Assembly: GCF_964355755.1 (NCBI RefSeq)
Contig: NC_092673.1
Coordinates: 24,805,001-24,869,000 of the forward strand
DNA length: 64,000 nt
Reading direction: 5' to 3'
Origin: Antedon mediterranea
Lineage: Eukaryota > Echinodermata > Crinoidea > Comatulida > Antedonidae
Shown here: one piece after another, positions 36,677-48,702 of the stretch
Position numbering within the stretch: position 1 is the stretch's first letter
How the letters are laid out: each line of letters begins with the position of its first letter
Position numbers and translations under genes: made by a program
The notes under the pieces: generated by a model
The model's database searches: none
Seen by the model: only the letters and a program-made list of their open reading frames with translations
Told to the model about the DNA's origin: nothing

Positions 36677-37257
36677 AGCTCTGACTCGGACCGAATCCGA
36701 GTGTGAAATCTTGTATTGTAATATTGCGGTGGTGTTTTTGACATGTCTGTAGGTTTCCTGCGCGCGTAGATGTTGTACCGATCATTACAATTCGAATAAG
36801 TGATTGGTTGATGACTTGGCTGTATTTCATTATTATCGAAAGAACAGTTTAATAGTCGTAATCTTAGAAGAAAGAAATATTGTATTTGTGACATTTGGCA
36901 TAGTAGCCTATAGAAGTAATTTGTTTATGAAATCATTTGCAATCACTATATAATCAATAGAGGGAAATGAAAACGTATACATTATGTTTTCTTGCTATAT
37001 TACTTTGGAAGAGATTAGCGTACCCATGGAGAAATTAGTTAGTTCTCCATGGCATGTATATTGCAAATATGACCCAACAGGTAGATTAATTTCTGTATAG
37101 ACGGATGCACTCGGTCGAACGTGTTAATAACAGGCGCGTGCGCATCACCTGCTGTTTATTGTTAGCGGAAAGTTTAGTTACGTATATATGATGCGGTTTA
37201 TTTTGTTTAACTCGTGGAAGTATATACATACCTCAATGGTTAACTTTTGCGATAACC

Positions 37258-37440
37258 AGTGGCGTAACAAAGAGACCCGAGACCCCTGGCCTAGGAACCC
37301 CAAGTGGCCCTCTAATGCTGAAGGCATCGGGTGTTTCTTTTAGCCTTTTTTTGACATATTTCAAATGCCTGTTTTTCCTCTGGACACTGGCTGTTTAGCC
37401 CGGGTTTAGTCAGTGAGCGCTCATAGCCGTTACGCTATAA
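37258..37440 (+). mobile_element. Dispersed CAGTGGCGTAAC-family repeat, copy 1
   Basis: Starts CAGTGGCGTAACAAAGAG and ends near GTGAGCGCTCATAGCCGTTACGC, so the ends contain inverted GGCGTAAC/GTTACGC. The interior has CCTGTTTTTCCTCTGG. Related copies are at 38978-39180 (plus) and 42370-42525 (minus). It lies immediately before the hairpin element at 37484. Confidence 0.75.
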
Positions 37441-37483
37441 TGATTCGTTCATGTGCACGATGTAAAATGTGTCCATGGTTGAG

Positions 37484-38563
37484 GGGTGTCACGAAACCTA
37501 AGACCACGAAAGCTCAGACCCCCTAAGACCTAAGATCACGAAAGCTAAGACCCAACACCTAAGATTACAAATATTTATCTTTCGCACCTGCCTTGTATTT
37601 TAACTCCCAACATTTATTCTGAATACCACACCTTAGAATTGGCACTTTCATGAAAAAGAATCACATAAAAAGTAACAAATACATTTTTAAATTGATGATT
37701 TTACAGACGTTTTTCTCGCACACAAAATGACTAGCCTACAGTACAGTAGGCCTACCCCATGGGCCATGTTCAATGTTTTTGTTTCTATGGAACGTCAAAA
37801 GAGCAAAAATTATATAGAGGGCTGAAAACTCTGTGGAGTCCATCTACAGTGTGGATGGAACAATGTAAAATTAAAATTGTAATGATAATAGTATAATCAT
37901 GCAAGTACGAAGAAATAAATACTGGCAAATAAATTTTAATTTAAAAATCATGATAAGTTTTTTTGTTTCGTTTTCTTTCTGTTTTTATACTTGTACTATT
38001 ATTGTTGCTCGTTTGGCGCTCCATAGAAACAAAAACATTGAGCATGGGGAGCTCGAGGAGTTACATTACAGTATACAAAGAAACACATCTGTAAAATCAT
38101 CAATTTAAAGGATTTATTTATTTGTTATTATGTGTTTCTCCTTCTGAAAGTACTTATAAGTCCTAATTTTAAAGTGTGGTGTTCAGGATAAAGTTAGTCA
38201 ACAAATTTGGAGTCAAAATACAAGAAAGGCAGGTGCGTAAGAAAAACATCCTCTGAACCAACACAATAGAGTAAATATATACCAACAAACAACCCGTCAA
38301 GTTTGTTTGTTGTAAAGAAAAAATATACATTTACTCAACGGGCGAAAATAATGTGAGTTTATCTATGTTTTGCGGTAGTATTAAATTATATTTATGGTAA
38401 TAAATGAAACCTACTGTGTTTAAAATTATGTATGGATAAACAAGTATTGTTTTTAAGCTGTAGTATATCTTAGTATTTGTAATCTTAGGTGTTGGGTCTT
38501 AGCTTTCGTGATCTTAGGTCTTAGGGGGTCTGAGCTTTCGTGGTCTTAGGTTTCGTGACACCC
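37484..38563. mobile_element. 1.08-kb hairpin transposon with 90-bp perfect TIRs and 10-bp TSD
   Basis: Perfect 90-bp inverted repeats at 37484-37573 and 38474-38563 begin GGGTGTCACGAAACCTAAG. CATGGTTGAG flanks both ends (37474-37483 and 38564-38573), a 10-bp target-site duplication. Each TIR has two CACGAAAGCT motifs. Inverted pairing continues inward with small differences, for example CACCTGCCTTGTATTTTAACTC and its partner near 38215, and AACAAAAACATTGA with its partner near 37770, leaving a loop of about 200 bp near 37800-38010. No transposase: the 69-codon ORF at 37899 is in the loop and featureless. Long TIRs with 9-11-bp duplications are typical of Mutator-like elements, which is the tentative class. 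A Foldback-type element is the alternative. Confidence 0.93.
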
Positions 38564-38573
38564 CATGGTTGAG

Positions 38574-38977
38574 TTGCCACAGACGATCGACAAGACAGTA
38601 CCCGCATCAGAATATTGAACATGGTGCGTGGTCCAGTGGTTTTTATTGTTTTATGACAAGTTTAAAATAAGGATGATAAATTCAATTGCTAATGGGATTT
38701 GACAGCTGTGTCTTGTGGATGTAAATCAAAGTTATGGGAATAGTAGTTCATTATATATGACACTTATTCAATTAAAAGCAAACTGTTCCATCACAACACG
38801 TATAATTTTTATGGATAGTAAATTAATTATTTCTAAAAGCCGAATAGGTAGCAAGGTTTTCTTGTATTGATATTCAGTGGAATCTAATTGATGAGCCAGG
38901 TAGTTTTATTGATAGCGAAACACATAAAATCTATCTCGAGATTGATGTTAATTTAAGTTGTACAACAATGTTCCAAT
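38574..38977. other. Intergenic DNA without a recognised gene
   Basis: AT-rich unique sequence between two mobile elements. Confidence 0.35.
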
Positions 38978-39180
38978 CAGTGGCGTATTGGTAACGCGGA
39001 TGCTTGAGGCACTTGGTTTAGGAACCCTCTAACGCTGGAGGGACGTTTTTTTTTATAGCATTTTCGACATATTTAATGCCTGTTTTTCCTCTGGGAAATG
39101 CTCAGGGGGCCCCCATTAACTCCAGGCCCCCATAAGCTTCAGGTTCCCCTTTGGTTTAGCCAGTGAGCGCACATAGCCCC
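38978..39180 (+). mobile_element. CAGTGGCGTA-family repeat, copy 2
   Basis: Starts CAGTGGCGTATTGGTAACGC, shares GACATATTTAATGCCTGTTT and CCTCTGG with copy 1 at 37258, and ends in GCCAGTGAGCGCACATAGCCC. It is diverged, with a C-rich insertion near 39110-39150. Confidence 0.7.
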
Positions 39181-39890
39181 TTTGGCCTAAATCTTCAGGT
39201 GTACCCAACAGAATGTACCTTGAAGACGTGTCTCTGGCGAAGTGTCGATCATAGTGTTAAAATACGGGGCGCCGTCTGACACATAACCCATAGTTTGTCT
39301 TTCATACAATAGTTTGTATTTTACAAACCACAATTTGAATTTTTATATATTATAGACAAATTGTCAGTTGTTTACAACGTCCTGTATCAAAATATAATAT
39401 ATCGCTCCTCTTTCATTTCACGAAGGGTTGTACTGTAATAGCATATATCATATATAACTAACTAACTGTACCACTTTATCATATTTTAATATAAATCATC
39501 TGCCTATCTTTAAATACAAACGGTCCACTCGAAGTATGGTTCATTTAGCATGCAATATTATTTATACCCATGTCATGGACAAAAATATTGTATTAAATCC
39601 ACGAGTGCGTTTAATTACCTACTTGTACGTATTTACTATAAATACATATTCACTGACGTTTAATTTGCCATTGTAAAATGTTATTAAACGTTTGGTAACG
39701 CACATAATGGATTATAAGATACTTATATCTAAAGGGCACAAGCTAAGATTAATCGTGGATTAAACGGTGACGACAAAAATGTAAAGTTCACAAATTGTCC
39801 ATATTTTCAATATTATTGAATAAGCAGAATAGCGTGACGTGCTTTAGCATAGTCAGTCACCATGTTAATACTGTTAGTGCTTTACATACA
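39181..39890. other. Intergenic DNA without a recognised gene
   Basis: AT-rich unique sequence, nothing supported. Confidence 0.35.
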
Positions 39891-39990
39891 TGGCTGCAGT
39901 CGCGTGCTCAACTTTTTACCCACCGACCAACCGACCGACCGACATAGTGAGCTGTAGAGTCGCGTTGCAAGACTAACAATGGGAGTTTGA
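39891..39990 (-). mobile_element. Deleted copy of the AGTCGCGTG element
   Basis: Contains GGCTGCAGTCGCGTGCTC, then CCGACCAACCGACCGACCGAC and GAGTCGCGTTGC. It is the reverse complement of the two ends of the element at 55915-56692 with most of the interior missing. Confidence 0.65.
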
Positions 39991-40009
39991 TTTGATTGAT
40001 CTTTGGAAC

Positions 40010-40434
40010 AACTCTATTCAAGGGACATCCCTATTATTGGGACACTTTCACAATTGTAACCAACAAGTAGACAATATACTGCGTTCATCGCCTATTCTGG
40101 GGACTTTGTTGTGTCCCGAAAAGATCCCTTTATCGGGGACACTTTAGTAAATGATTTCCGTGTTATTTGTAAACGAGAATGTAATATGGGGTATAACCTG
40201 CGATTTGCAGCCTATATTTGCCTGATTTGTGCACAGGTGTGGACGACACATACTACCACAACTTTCTTCTCTAAGGGTCCCTGCATGTCGAGTTATGTTA
40301 CCAAATAGTGCCTGTTCGTCTGTCCACAACGAGAGGGGCTGCATGGACCAGTACACCAGGGTAACCACTACTCTTCCGAAAGATGCACGGGTTCTTTAAA
40401 GTGCGCACGAGCCAGATGTGTACACTGGACCTCC
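40010..40434. repeat. GGGGACA-type repeat and a second dispersed repeat
   Basis: 40010-40145 contains CTATTCAAGGGACATCCC, CTATTCTGGGGACTTTG and TTTATCGGGGACACTTTAG, part of the family at 43844-45006. 40350-40434 (GGGTAACCACTACTCTTCCG, GGGTTCTTTAAAGTGC, GTGTACACTGGACC) matches 54767-54859. The small ORFs on both strands here (40111-40519) fall inside these repeats and are not called. Confidence 0.6.
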
Positions 40435-41232
40435 AGTTTTGAGTCCCTTTCCGAGTGTTCTCCACCAGAACAATGGTCGAGGAGTGATCAGGAGCCCCTG
40501 ATTTACGCATCTTGCGCAACTAGACAGCGTAATTATTCAAACTTGCACCGTTGTCGATGAGATGTTCTTTGGAATTAGCCTTTAATTAGAATTATTAAAA
40601 AATTTTTACGGAATATATTCAATATGACAACATATCTTTCATCACAATTTCATGATTTCAAGATTCCAAGTACCTTATTGATTTGAATGGATGATATTTT
40701 AGTACAATTCCAACTGTATTATATTGATTACGCAATAATGTAAACATTAGCAAACAAAAGATAATGAAACTAAGAGATAGTTTATTATTCCCATAAAAAG
40801 ATACGACACGGTCATACACAAGCCAAATTAAATGCTTTTGATTTGTAACTCAGTCAGACTTAATTGTAAACATCACAAAACGTTTCATGCTTTCTTTTTT
40901 GTATTCGATATTTTAAAAGGAAAATCGTGTTTAAATATATGCCAAGTGCAATTTGACAATCAATAATCCTATAAGTAAGGAACAGTTCATAATTAAAGTG
41001 TAATTTCACTACGCCGTTAATCCTAACAGTTTAATTTTCTTAGCTAATTTCCTTAGAACTTTTTTAGTGCTAAATTGACACTCTCAGACGAGAAAAATTC
41101 GTTCAGCCGGTAGAGTACTAAACTCCCCAAAAAATTTATTTTTATTTTACCAATTTGTTTGAAATACGCAGTATTTTCTCCAGAAATTGCATTCGTTGTC
41201 AAAAAACTGAGACGCGGGAAAATCAAACATCA
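40435..41232. other. Intergenic DNA without a recognised gene
   Basis: AT-rich unique sequence. GTTCAGCCGGTAGAGTACT at 41101-41119 resembles a tRNA A box, but it lies 170 bp from the nearest B box, too far to make a tRNA. Confidence 0.4.
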
Positions 41233-41400
41233 TACTGTTGGTGTTCTAGACGTATGAACGCGATCTTTGGATTGTAGGTTCGAGTCCCATCCAGTCGGCG
41301 TTTCCATGTATATGAGCTCAAGTATTATACGTATGAAACCCAATATGTGCCAACATATTTATCTTTTTACAAATTCGGTCTAGAACCTAGACTACGTCTG
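41233..41400 (+). mobile_element. tRNA-headed SINE (tRNA-Pro-like)
   Basis: The head has an A-box-like TGTTCTAGACG (41242-41252), a TATGAACGCGATCTTTGGAT stretch similar to the D-loop and anticodon arm of tRNA-Pro(TGG), and a perfect B box GGTTCGAGTCC (41277-41287). The arms do not pair into a functional tRNA. It is followed by a tail unrelated to tRNA (TATACGTATGAAACCCAATA, CATATTTATCTTTTTAC, GTCTAGAACCTAGACTA). The tail recurs without the head at 47905-48003, 52094-52172 and about 25371-25420, as expected for 5'-truncated SINE copies transcribed by RNA polymerase III. Confidence 0.65.
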
Positions 41401-42369
41401 ATAGAGCAAATTTGACAAATTAGGATCAAGCGTGCTTCTGAGTGAGTGTCCGTTGGTGCCCGCATACAAGAGATGTCCACAGAGGAGGTTCAACCATGTA
41501 ACACACCGTAGATAGATTGTGACATTTTATATACAATATGCTTAGATGTTGTATAAATCAACATATTGAATTCAACAATGGCATTTTGATTAACAGTTAT
41601 TAAAACACAATTACAACCTTTAATATATTATTTATACGACAGCAAAATATGGACGTGTGTCATTATAACGCGTTTAGTTTAGTGTTAAATAATATTTATA
41701 GTATTGGATTAAAAAACCATACGAAAGGGACATAAATTAAAATAAAGATCTATTAATTAGACGAATAAAATATTTGTTTGCATCGGCCTAAATAAGGTAA
41801 ATATTCGCGAAAACCAACGATTTTTATTGGCGAGAATAAAGTCGTTTGTTTGCACATGCAATTCTTGTATATTTAATGTCATAATCTCAGAATTTGTTAT
41901 GAAATGAGCCAATAGAATATTTCAATTTAATATATAATATTCAATATTGTATATTCTTACAAAACTGCATTCAGACTTCATTTCTCTAGCTAATTGTCAA
42001 TTGCAGACATGTATAGAATCGCAGTATTATCAAAGTCAGATAATATATTCCAATTATTGTAGAAATAACTGTACTGTATGCCCCAGGGTAGACATTCCAG
42101 ATCATAATATGCTATCACTCCCTCTGCACGGTTAAAGCCATTATCTGTTTATTGTAATTATTAATGACTCGTTTTAATTCATATAGGCGTAATTTTTATA
42201 ACAGTGATTTTGTGACGCGTGTGTGACGTACCCCTTTTCGTTATCGTATTCGAAGCGTTGCGAAACCCAACTATTGTTTTGAATTTGGCTTTATTTATTT
42301 GGACTAAAGTATATTGATAAAGTGTAATTCGAAGGATCCCGCGTACCGCACCCCTGCACGTTCAATTAT
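41401..42369. other. Intergenic DNA without a recognised gene
   Basis: AT-rich. The 62-codon ORF at 41947 shows no motif. Confidence 0.35.
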
Positions 42370-42525
42370 GGTGTAACGGCTATGAGCGCTCACTGGCTGA
42401 ACCCAGGGGCCCTACGCAGGCATTAAAATATATCGAAAAGGCTAAAAATGCCCGACGTTTCCAAAGTTGGAGGACCACTTATGGTTCTTAAACCAGGGGC
42501 CTCAGGTCTCTACGTTACGCCACTG
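42370..42525 (-). mobile_element. CAGTGGCGTAAC-family repeat, copy 3
   Basis: Reverse-strand copy: ends TACGTTACGCCACTG at 42511-42525 and begins GTGTAACGGCTATGAGCGCTC. Length and internal order match copy 1 at 37258-37440. Confidence 0.75.
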
Positions 42526-43843
42526 ACGTTCAAGATGTTAATGATTGTAAGAAGCGAAGTAACCTGATGGAAGTAGAGGGTAACCCCATATGCCATGCGT
42601 TTGGAATAAATGATAATTGTTCTCATTCCTTAAAAAAAAGTGTTTTTTGTCTTTATAAAACGTGTTTTTAATAGTGCTTTACAGTTCGACATTGATTGCT
42701 TTACGTTGGTCCAAAATAAATTTTTTAGTATAGCATGGTGAACCGATGAAAACAAAAAGTCTTCAAAAGCATTATTATTTATAATACACACGATCCTCTT
42801 CAGATATTATTGAAGGACAAAAGACACTTGATTAAAATGAGCAAAACATGATTGTAATTATTATTATATAAAATCTGAATAATTCCTAAGTACTGCTGAA
42901 TGATAAGTGGGTAGTTAAAATTCAATAATTGTCCACATATCAAATCGGATAAAATTCCGTTCACATTATAGCATAATAATTTGCAATGAAATAATCAGTT
43001 TTAATATAAAAATGCAATTTTTATAGAAATAATAACAGAGTCAGAGGCTATGTAAATAACTGTAAAAATTAACGTGTAAAAGACTAAAATTGATGTAATG
43101 AAAAACTATAACGCAAATGATGAGAGAAGAGGGTACGCGGCAGTAACACATATTAACCAAACAAAGTTCCCCCTGCCCCTGGATGATCCCTTGATAGGAT
43201 GTCCGAAAAGAGCCGTTCTACTGTACTATGCCAACATAGGAACACATACCGTACCCATGGATAACTTGCTGTTGAAATGAACATGCTGAAAGCCAAACGT
43301 ATGGTTAGCATATGTGATAGTGAGTTTATTCATAAAATGCAAATTATTACTTTTAATATTAAAGTTCATTTGTACAAAATGAGTGCTTACCATAAACTAA
43401 ATAGTACACATATAAATCGAAAAATCTTTTTTAACGGCAGTCCAATTTAAGAAAACAAATTGAACAACCCAATAACGGAGCCAATGTTTTTTTGTTTTTT
43501 CTTCAAATTGTACGTTACATGTCGCCCCGTGAGCCAATTTGGAAAATGCCTAAGCCTTTGGAATCACAAATAATTCGATAGAGTTACATTGTAGTAATGG
43601 AAAGAGATTTTGATACAAATGCCACGTTAAGTTGAAATTCACTTTATGTTGCAATGTTTGCTTTGTATACGAGTATTGAATAAACATGAATTTAGTCTAT
43701 GGTGTGTTATGAAAAATATATAAAAAAATATATAACATATATGACCAAAAAATTACCGTACATCTTAATTCAACAATTGTTATTGATAAGTTAATGAACA
43801 TTGCTGTTTGTTTAGAATCAGTATAGTAATATATAAAGCAGAA
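42526..43843. other. Intergenic DNA without a recognised gene
   Basis: AT-rich unique sequence. The 60-codon ORF at 43098 and a CCCCTGCCCCTGGATG stretch nearby have no recognisable product. Confidence 0.35.
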
Positions 43844-45006
43844 TACAGTAGAACCCCGAAAGGGACACATTTGGCACCCAAAAAAGTGTCCCCTGAATAC
43901 ATTGTATTATTAAAACATTTCCCCATGTTCGTTTCGTGTGAAAATGTTTCGTTATGTGATCCCTCACCAACCCTTTTCCCTCCCTCCGCCCACATAATGT
44001 TATTATATACGTAACTTGGGTTTATGTTGGCTGACAGCACCATGTTAAATTGTTAATGTTGTATAAACGAGATAAAAACACCTCAACAACATACAAAGGG
44101 AATTAATATCGAGAGATTTCTACACGTAAACATTCTAATGTGAGAAAATATGTCAATCGTGTCGTTTTGCCCCGGGTAAAATGTCAGAGATGTAGACATC
44201 ACCACAACCATCAAGTTGAAGAAGAGGAGTTCAAAATGAAACAGGCGAATACAAATAAAAAATACATTATGAATACTATACTGTCGACACTCTCCATTTG
44301 AGCACGGTTTTGAATTTCTCAATGTGGCGATTGTCAGATACAATTACATAGGACTGATTAAGCATATACCACAAAGATAGTCGGTCGGTGTAAATTAAGA
44401 ATGTATAGATTTATTACGATAATCAAATATACATTGGTTACAAATTTCGTGGAAGGTTGAATAAACGCAATTCGTAGTAACTCTCCTTTGAGACACACCA
44501 AGGGACAATTCCCGTGAAACGAACGAGCAGCAATTAGTTTTAGTTTTGATGCTGTTCAGGGGACCACCTATTCAGGGGACCACCTATTCAGAGTAGGCAA
44601 ACCACCTATTTAGGGGACCACCTATTCAGGGGACCACCTATTCAGGGTAGGCCAACTACCTATTCAGAGGACCACCTATTCAGGGGACACTTCCCGTGAA
44701 ACGAACGAGTAGCAATTGTTTGGATACTGCAGGCAGACACCATCTACTTAAGATACCACCTATTCAGCGGACACAGGGTACCAACTATTCAGGGTACCAC
44801 ATACGAGGAGCAATTTGATGTGTTGATACTGCAGACAACACCTATTCAGGTTAGGCCAACCACCAGGGGACCACCTATTCAGGGTAGGCCAACCACCAGC
44901 CTATTAAGGGATACTTTCCCGTGAAACAAACTTTCGAACGAGGCGAGCTATTAACACTACGGACAACTCCGTTTAAGGGGACATTATTAGTCCCGTATTA
45001 TACTGT
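43844..45006. repeat. GGGGACA / CCACCTATTCAGG repeat cluster
   Basis: Begins TACAGTAGAACCCCGAAAGG and finishes near GTCCCGTATTATACTGTA, so TACAGTA/TACTGTA bound it. From 44565 the 16-bp motif AGGGGACCACCTATTC occurs many times with AGTAGGCCAACC spacers. CCCGTGAAACGAACGAG recurs at about 44511, 44693 and 44920. No coding sequence is seen. It appears to be a dispersed element with an internal minisatellite. Pieces of the same family are at 29790, 40010, 51020-51480, 53505-53770 and 58222. Confidence 0.7.
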
Positions 45007-46097
45007 AACAACAATAGTTTCAAATGTTCTTCAGTATCTATTTGGTTCTTTGATACACAGCGTCACAACTATATCATAAACAATTATCATATTGTATTCA
45101 AGAATTGTCATATAAATGCTATTCTTTATACATTTAATATATATCGTTGCTATAACTATGACGCCTGGCCTCCTTCTTCTCTAAGGAAAAGTAAAATAAT
45201 GAATATATATATATATATATATATATACAAATACTATTGTTTTTCTTATTAAAATATATTGTATCTTCTATAATAACTGGGACTGCGAACCAGTTAAAGA
45301 GCAACTCTGGGCTTACTTTCAATTTCTATAAAATATAATCATTTTCTGTCAAATATAATATTAATGACGGCGCTTAATCAAAAGCATTCATTCATTCTGT
45401 TTTTTTTAGGTATTCACTGTGAGATACCGTAATATCTAATTACTCTATAGTATTCTCCGATATCTCTTGTTCACTTTGTTTGCTATCTTCAGCTTAATTA
45501 CCGTGTGTATTTTAAAATATAATTGATGATAATAGCTGTATGTGGTCGTTTAAAGAGTAAATTGCTTTTACTATTACCATTAATTGCGCCATTTAAACAT
45601 TGCTATTTTGATTCTTATTTCGCCTTACTTACTCTTATGCTAAATGAGTAATATAAAACACTCGAATTGGTTCTCATGTTTATGTTGATCACATCAGTGT
45701 CGGTTACATTACACTTGTAAATGTTTAACTAAGTAAATACAATTAAAACAGTTTAGAATATAGAGTATCAAAGTGACTTTTGAATGAGAATTAAATTTTG
45801 AATTTGAATTGAATCAGTATCGTATCTGACATTATGTGATACACATGAGATGCTGTATTATGGAATTTTCCTATGATACTGTGTAATTACTATTATGGTA
45901 TGTGGAGAGATACAGCACTCAGAATTGGGGAATGAATGATCATCATTGTGGTGTGTCAGGAATATATGGATACCGTAAGAATCATTGATTAATTTGCAGC
46001 TATCAATCGGTAGGTAAATAATAAATAAAGATTATTTCGCCTGAGGATGTCGCATCGTATAAATGCACATCTCTAAGCATACAATGTCAATAATCAC
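45007..46097. other. Intergenic DNA with an (AT)n tract
   Basis: (AT)n microsatellite at 45203-45227. The remainder is AT-rich unique sequence with no gene supported. Confidence 0.4.
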
Positions 46098-46260
46098 TTC
46101 GCATGGTTCCCACTGTTATATGCAATACATGCCAAATGCACACGCGTAATCTGGCCAATCACAAGCGGCGTTCGGGTGATCCATCGCGTCGTGATTGGTT
46201 AAATTGTACTTGTTGTGCGCCCACGTCCTTGCATTGCGTCTAAGTGAACTATAGGCTTTA
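46098..46260. mobile_element. AACGCAA-family MITE, diverged full-length copy
   Basis: Starts GCATGGTTCCCACTG, contains CCAATCACAAGCGGCGTTCG and CACGTCCTTGCATTGCGTC, and ends AACTATAGGCTTTA. Size (about 163 bp) and motif order match 19643-19814. The 85-codon minus ORF at 46116-46373 runs across its edge and is chance. Confidence 0.75.
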
Positions 46261-46849
46261 GGAAAAGGTGTCTTGATTGCATTTTTCATCGCTAATTTAT
46301 CTGTTGCTGCTGCTAAGTACATTTCAACAAGATCAATCTGAAATGAATATATCGTCAATTTGTCTTGATACACAAACTCAAATATAAATCATCAGCAATG
46401 AATGTTATTTTTTTCTAGACTTACGTCACTTTTCCGAAACTCACCCCGCGGTTTCCTTTGATACTATCGGGATGATGAGTAAATTATATCCGCAGGATTT
46501 GTATAGCAACGCAGACAATCTTCCATAGAGCTTTAGATCTACTAAGTAATTACGGTTAGGCCAAGTAATCCGGATTTTAAGAACAAGGTTACATCGCCTG
46601 TGCACTTGGCTGTTGATGACAATTTTATATCGTAGTAACGAAGGATCATGTGCTGTTGCTGATTTCTATGCAAATGATTAACAATAATTACGAAAGAAAT
46701 TCGGTAAATTTGGGGTAAATTTAGACATGGATTGCAGCCACGATAGATGAAGAGCAGTTGGGAAGGGATCGTGAGGCATGTTTGCAGTCGTTTAATAAAC
46801 GTTTACCGTAAATCTTCTAATTGTAACCCTGGGTTATTATTCTTTGATT
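46261..46849. other. Intergenic DNA without a recognised gene
   Basis: AT-rich unique sequence, nothing supported. Confidence 0.35.
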
Positions 46850-47240
46850 GTTTTTTAGGGTGAGTTACTATTAGAACCGGGGTTACTATTAGAGTAGTCG
46901 GTTACTATTACTAATCTTAAATTAGGCATCTGAAAATAGTAATCCACACCCAACTTTCCCTGTCAGCAACTCATAGCAAAATAATAAAACAGTACGAATA
47001 AACAAATTTGGTTGAACTCTAACTTTATTTTAAAACTCAAAACTCAAAAACAATCAATCCTCCCCCACTCCCGAGATCAACATGCATTTCTCCTTATTTT
47101 CAAAATACAGCTGCATCATAAGTTTTGGTGACTCTATAATAGTAACTCCCATGGGTTACTATTAGAGTAGGGGTTATTATTATAGATTGACTTATAAGGT
47201 GGGTTACTATTAGAGTGTGGGTTACTATTAGAAGATAAAC
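46850..47240. repeat. GGGTTACTATTA dispersed repeat, longer copy
   Basis: Same motif order as 17130-17310 (GGTTACTATTACTAATCTTAA, TATAGATTGACTTATAAG, GTGGGTTACTATTAGA) with about 200 bp of extra sequence at 46960-47155. Imperfect inversion within the copy suggests a hairpin-forming MITE. Confidence 0.7.
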
Positions 47241-47904
47241 GGTACTGAGATGGAACTTCGATTTAATTCAGTATACTTCATTTTGAAATATACCCCCTCA
47301 CTCATCCCGCCATATTTTAAAATTCCTGGTCTGGTTAGTCAATACGAAAACAAGAAAAGGACAAATAGGCGCATTACCGAATATTTTGAATATACAATAG
47401 GAGAATAGTTTTACGAATAATTTCGACCGATTGCCTATAGACAGGATGTGAATATCTAGAACATATGCCACTGTTGTAGTCACTGTGGGCTTGTTTGAAA
47501 GTGCTTACAATTCAACTGCTAATTTGTATACGAATCAAATAAAAACATAGCCTTAGAAAATATTGAAGATGAAATAGAAATTTAAGATTAATTACATCTG
47601 AGCCTTGAAGGAAAGTTTACTCAATGGCTCTTACACTAGTGAACTGGATCTGTCTATCATATAGGAATGTCACTGTTTTTGTCCAATTACATCCATGTTC
47701 ATAGGACAGTCACCCCTGTGTCACTTGAAACGTGAAACAAACGGGGAAACATTATTTTTGAAACACTATGCGACCAAACCCATATTTAGGGGATACCTTT
47801 AGCGAAAGTGTCTTCTTAATTCGGATCTAACGTATGATAGATCCTAGACTTGCCCCAAGTGTCAGTCTGTAGTTATTTCGAGGCTTTTCGATGTTTGTCT
47901 GAAA
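47241..47904. other. Intergenic DNA without a recognised gene
   Basis: AT-rich unique sequence, nothing supported. Confidence 0.35.
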
Positions 47905-48003
47905 TACAAGCTCAAATAGTATACGTATGAAACGCCGTATGTGTCAAAATATTTATCTTTTACCAATATTAAGTTAAAACTCCGTCTGGAACACAGACTA
48001 AAT
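47905..48003 (+). mobile_element. Truncated SINE tail
   Basis: TATACGTATGAAACGCCGTATG, split by a few changes from the 41310 copy, then AAATATTTATCTTTTACC and CCGTCTGGAACACAGACTAA. No tRNA head. Confidence 0.6.
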
Positions 48004-48583
48004 AGATAGAACCCTGCGTCTCTGTGTTTCCTAGTATAAGATCTGCTTAAACTATCTGTCTGAAACGAAAAATTAATTTTATTATCGACATTTCGTCGTC
48101 GAACCTCATTTCATTACAATTATATAATTAGCTCCCATGATTTTAAAGCGTGCATTTCAATATCCACGTTGGTCATTAGTGGTTTTGAAGACAAAATTTC
48201 TCGTTATGTTCGCTAATTTCATTTAAGACGTGATTATTCGTATATCGTATAATTGCTGTGGGGTGGAGTAGTGAAAGTTGTTTTAATCTGTCTACTGACT
48301 TTGTGACAGAAAAGTATACACGTAGGCCTACTTCGTGTATATGATGTACCGTATACATTATTATACTAAGTAGTAAAGTGTGACGGGAGGTGAATGATGG
48401 GACTGCTGCGATCACACGGATGTTACACACAAAGGTACTATAATAGCGTCAGTAAATATAATTATTTGTATATATATTCGTAAAGTCACTCGAAAATCAA
48501 TTCAGTATAAGCATAGAGAAATTATTTATTCCAAATAATTCCTTATAATTTAATGAAATAAGATCTCTAATCAAACTGTTGTA
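48004..48583. other. Intergenic DNA without a recognised gene
   Basis: AT-rich. The 84-codon minus ORF at 48176-48430 has no family features. Confidence 0.35.
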
Positions 48584-48702
48584 GAGCTCTGTCACACTAT
48601 CAATCAACCCATGGTAGTGATATGCCCAAAAATGGTAGTGGTATGACATATATAGGCACATAACACTTTTTTGTCAATATAAAGTTTGATAGTGTAGATA
48701 AG
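48584..48702. mobile_element. CCCAAATATGGTAGTG-family short element
   Basis: Opens GTCACACTATCAATCAACCC, has two ATGGTAGTGATATGCCC-type motifs, and closes GTTTGATAGTGTAGATA. CACTATCAA/TTGATAGTG are terminal inverted repeats. Compare 27299-27427. Confidence 0.75.

Noticed and set aside
41101-41290. A possible tRNA gene using the A-box-like 41101-41119 and B box 41277-41287
   Set aside because: The boxes are about 170 bp apart and no cloverleaf forms. The B box fits better with the closer A box of a SINE head.
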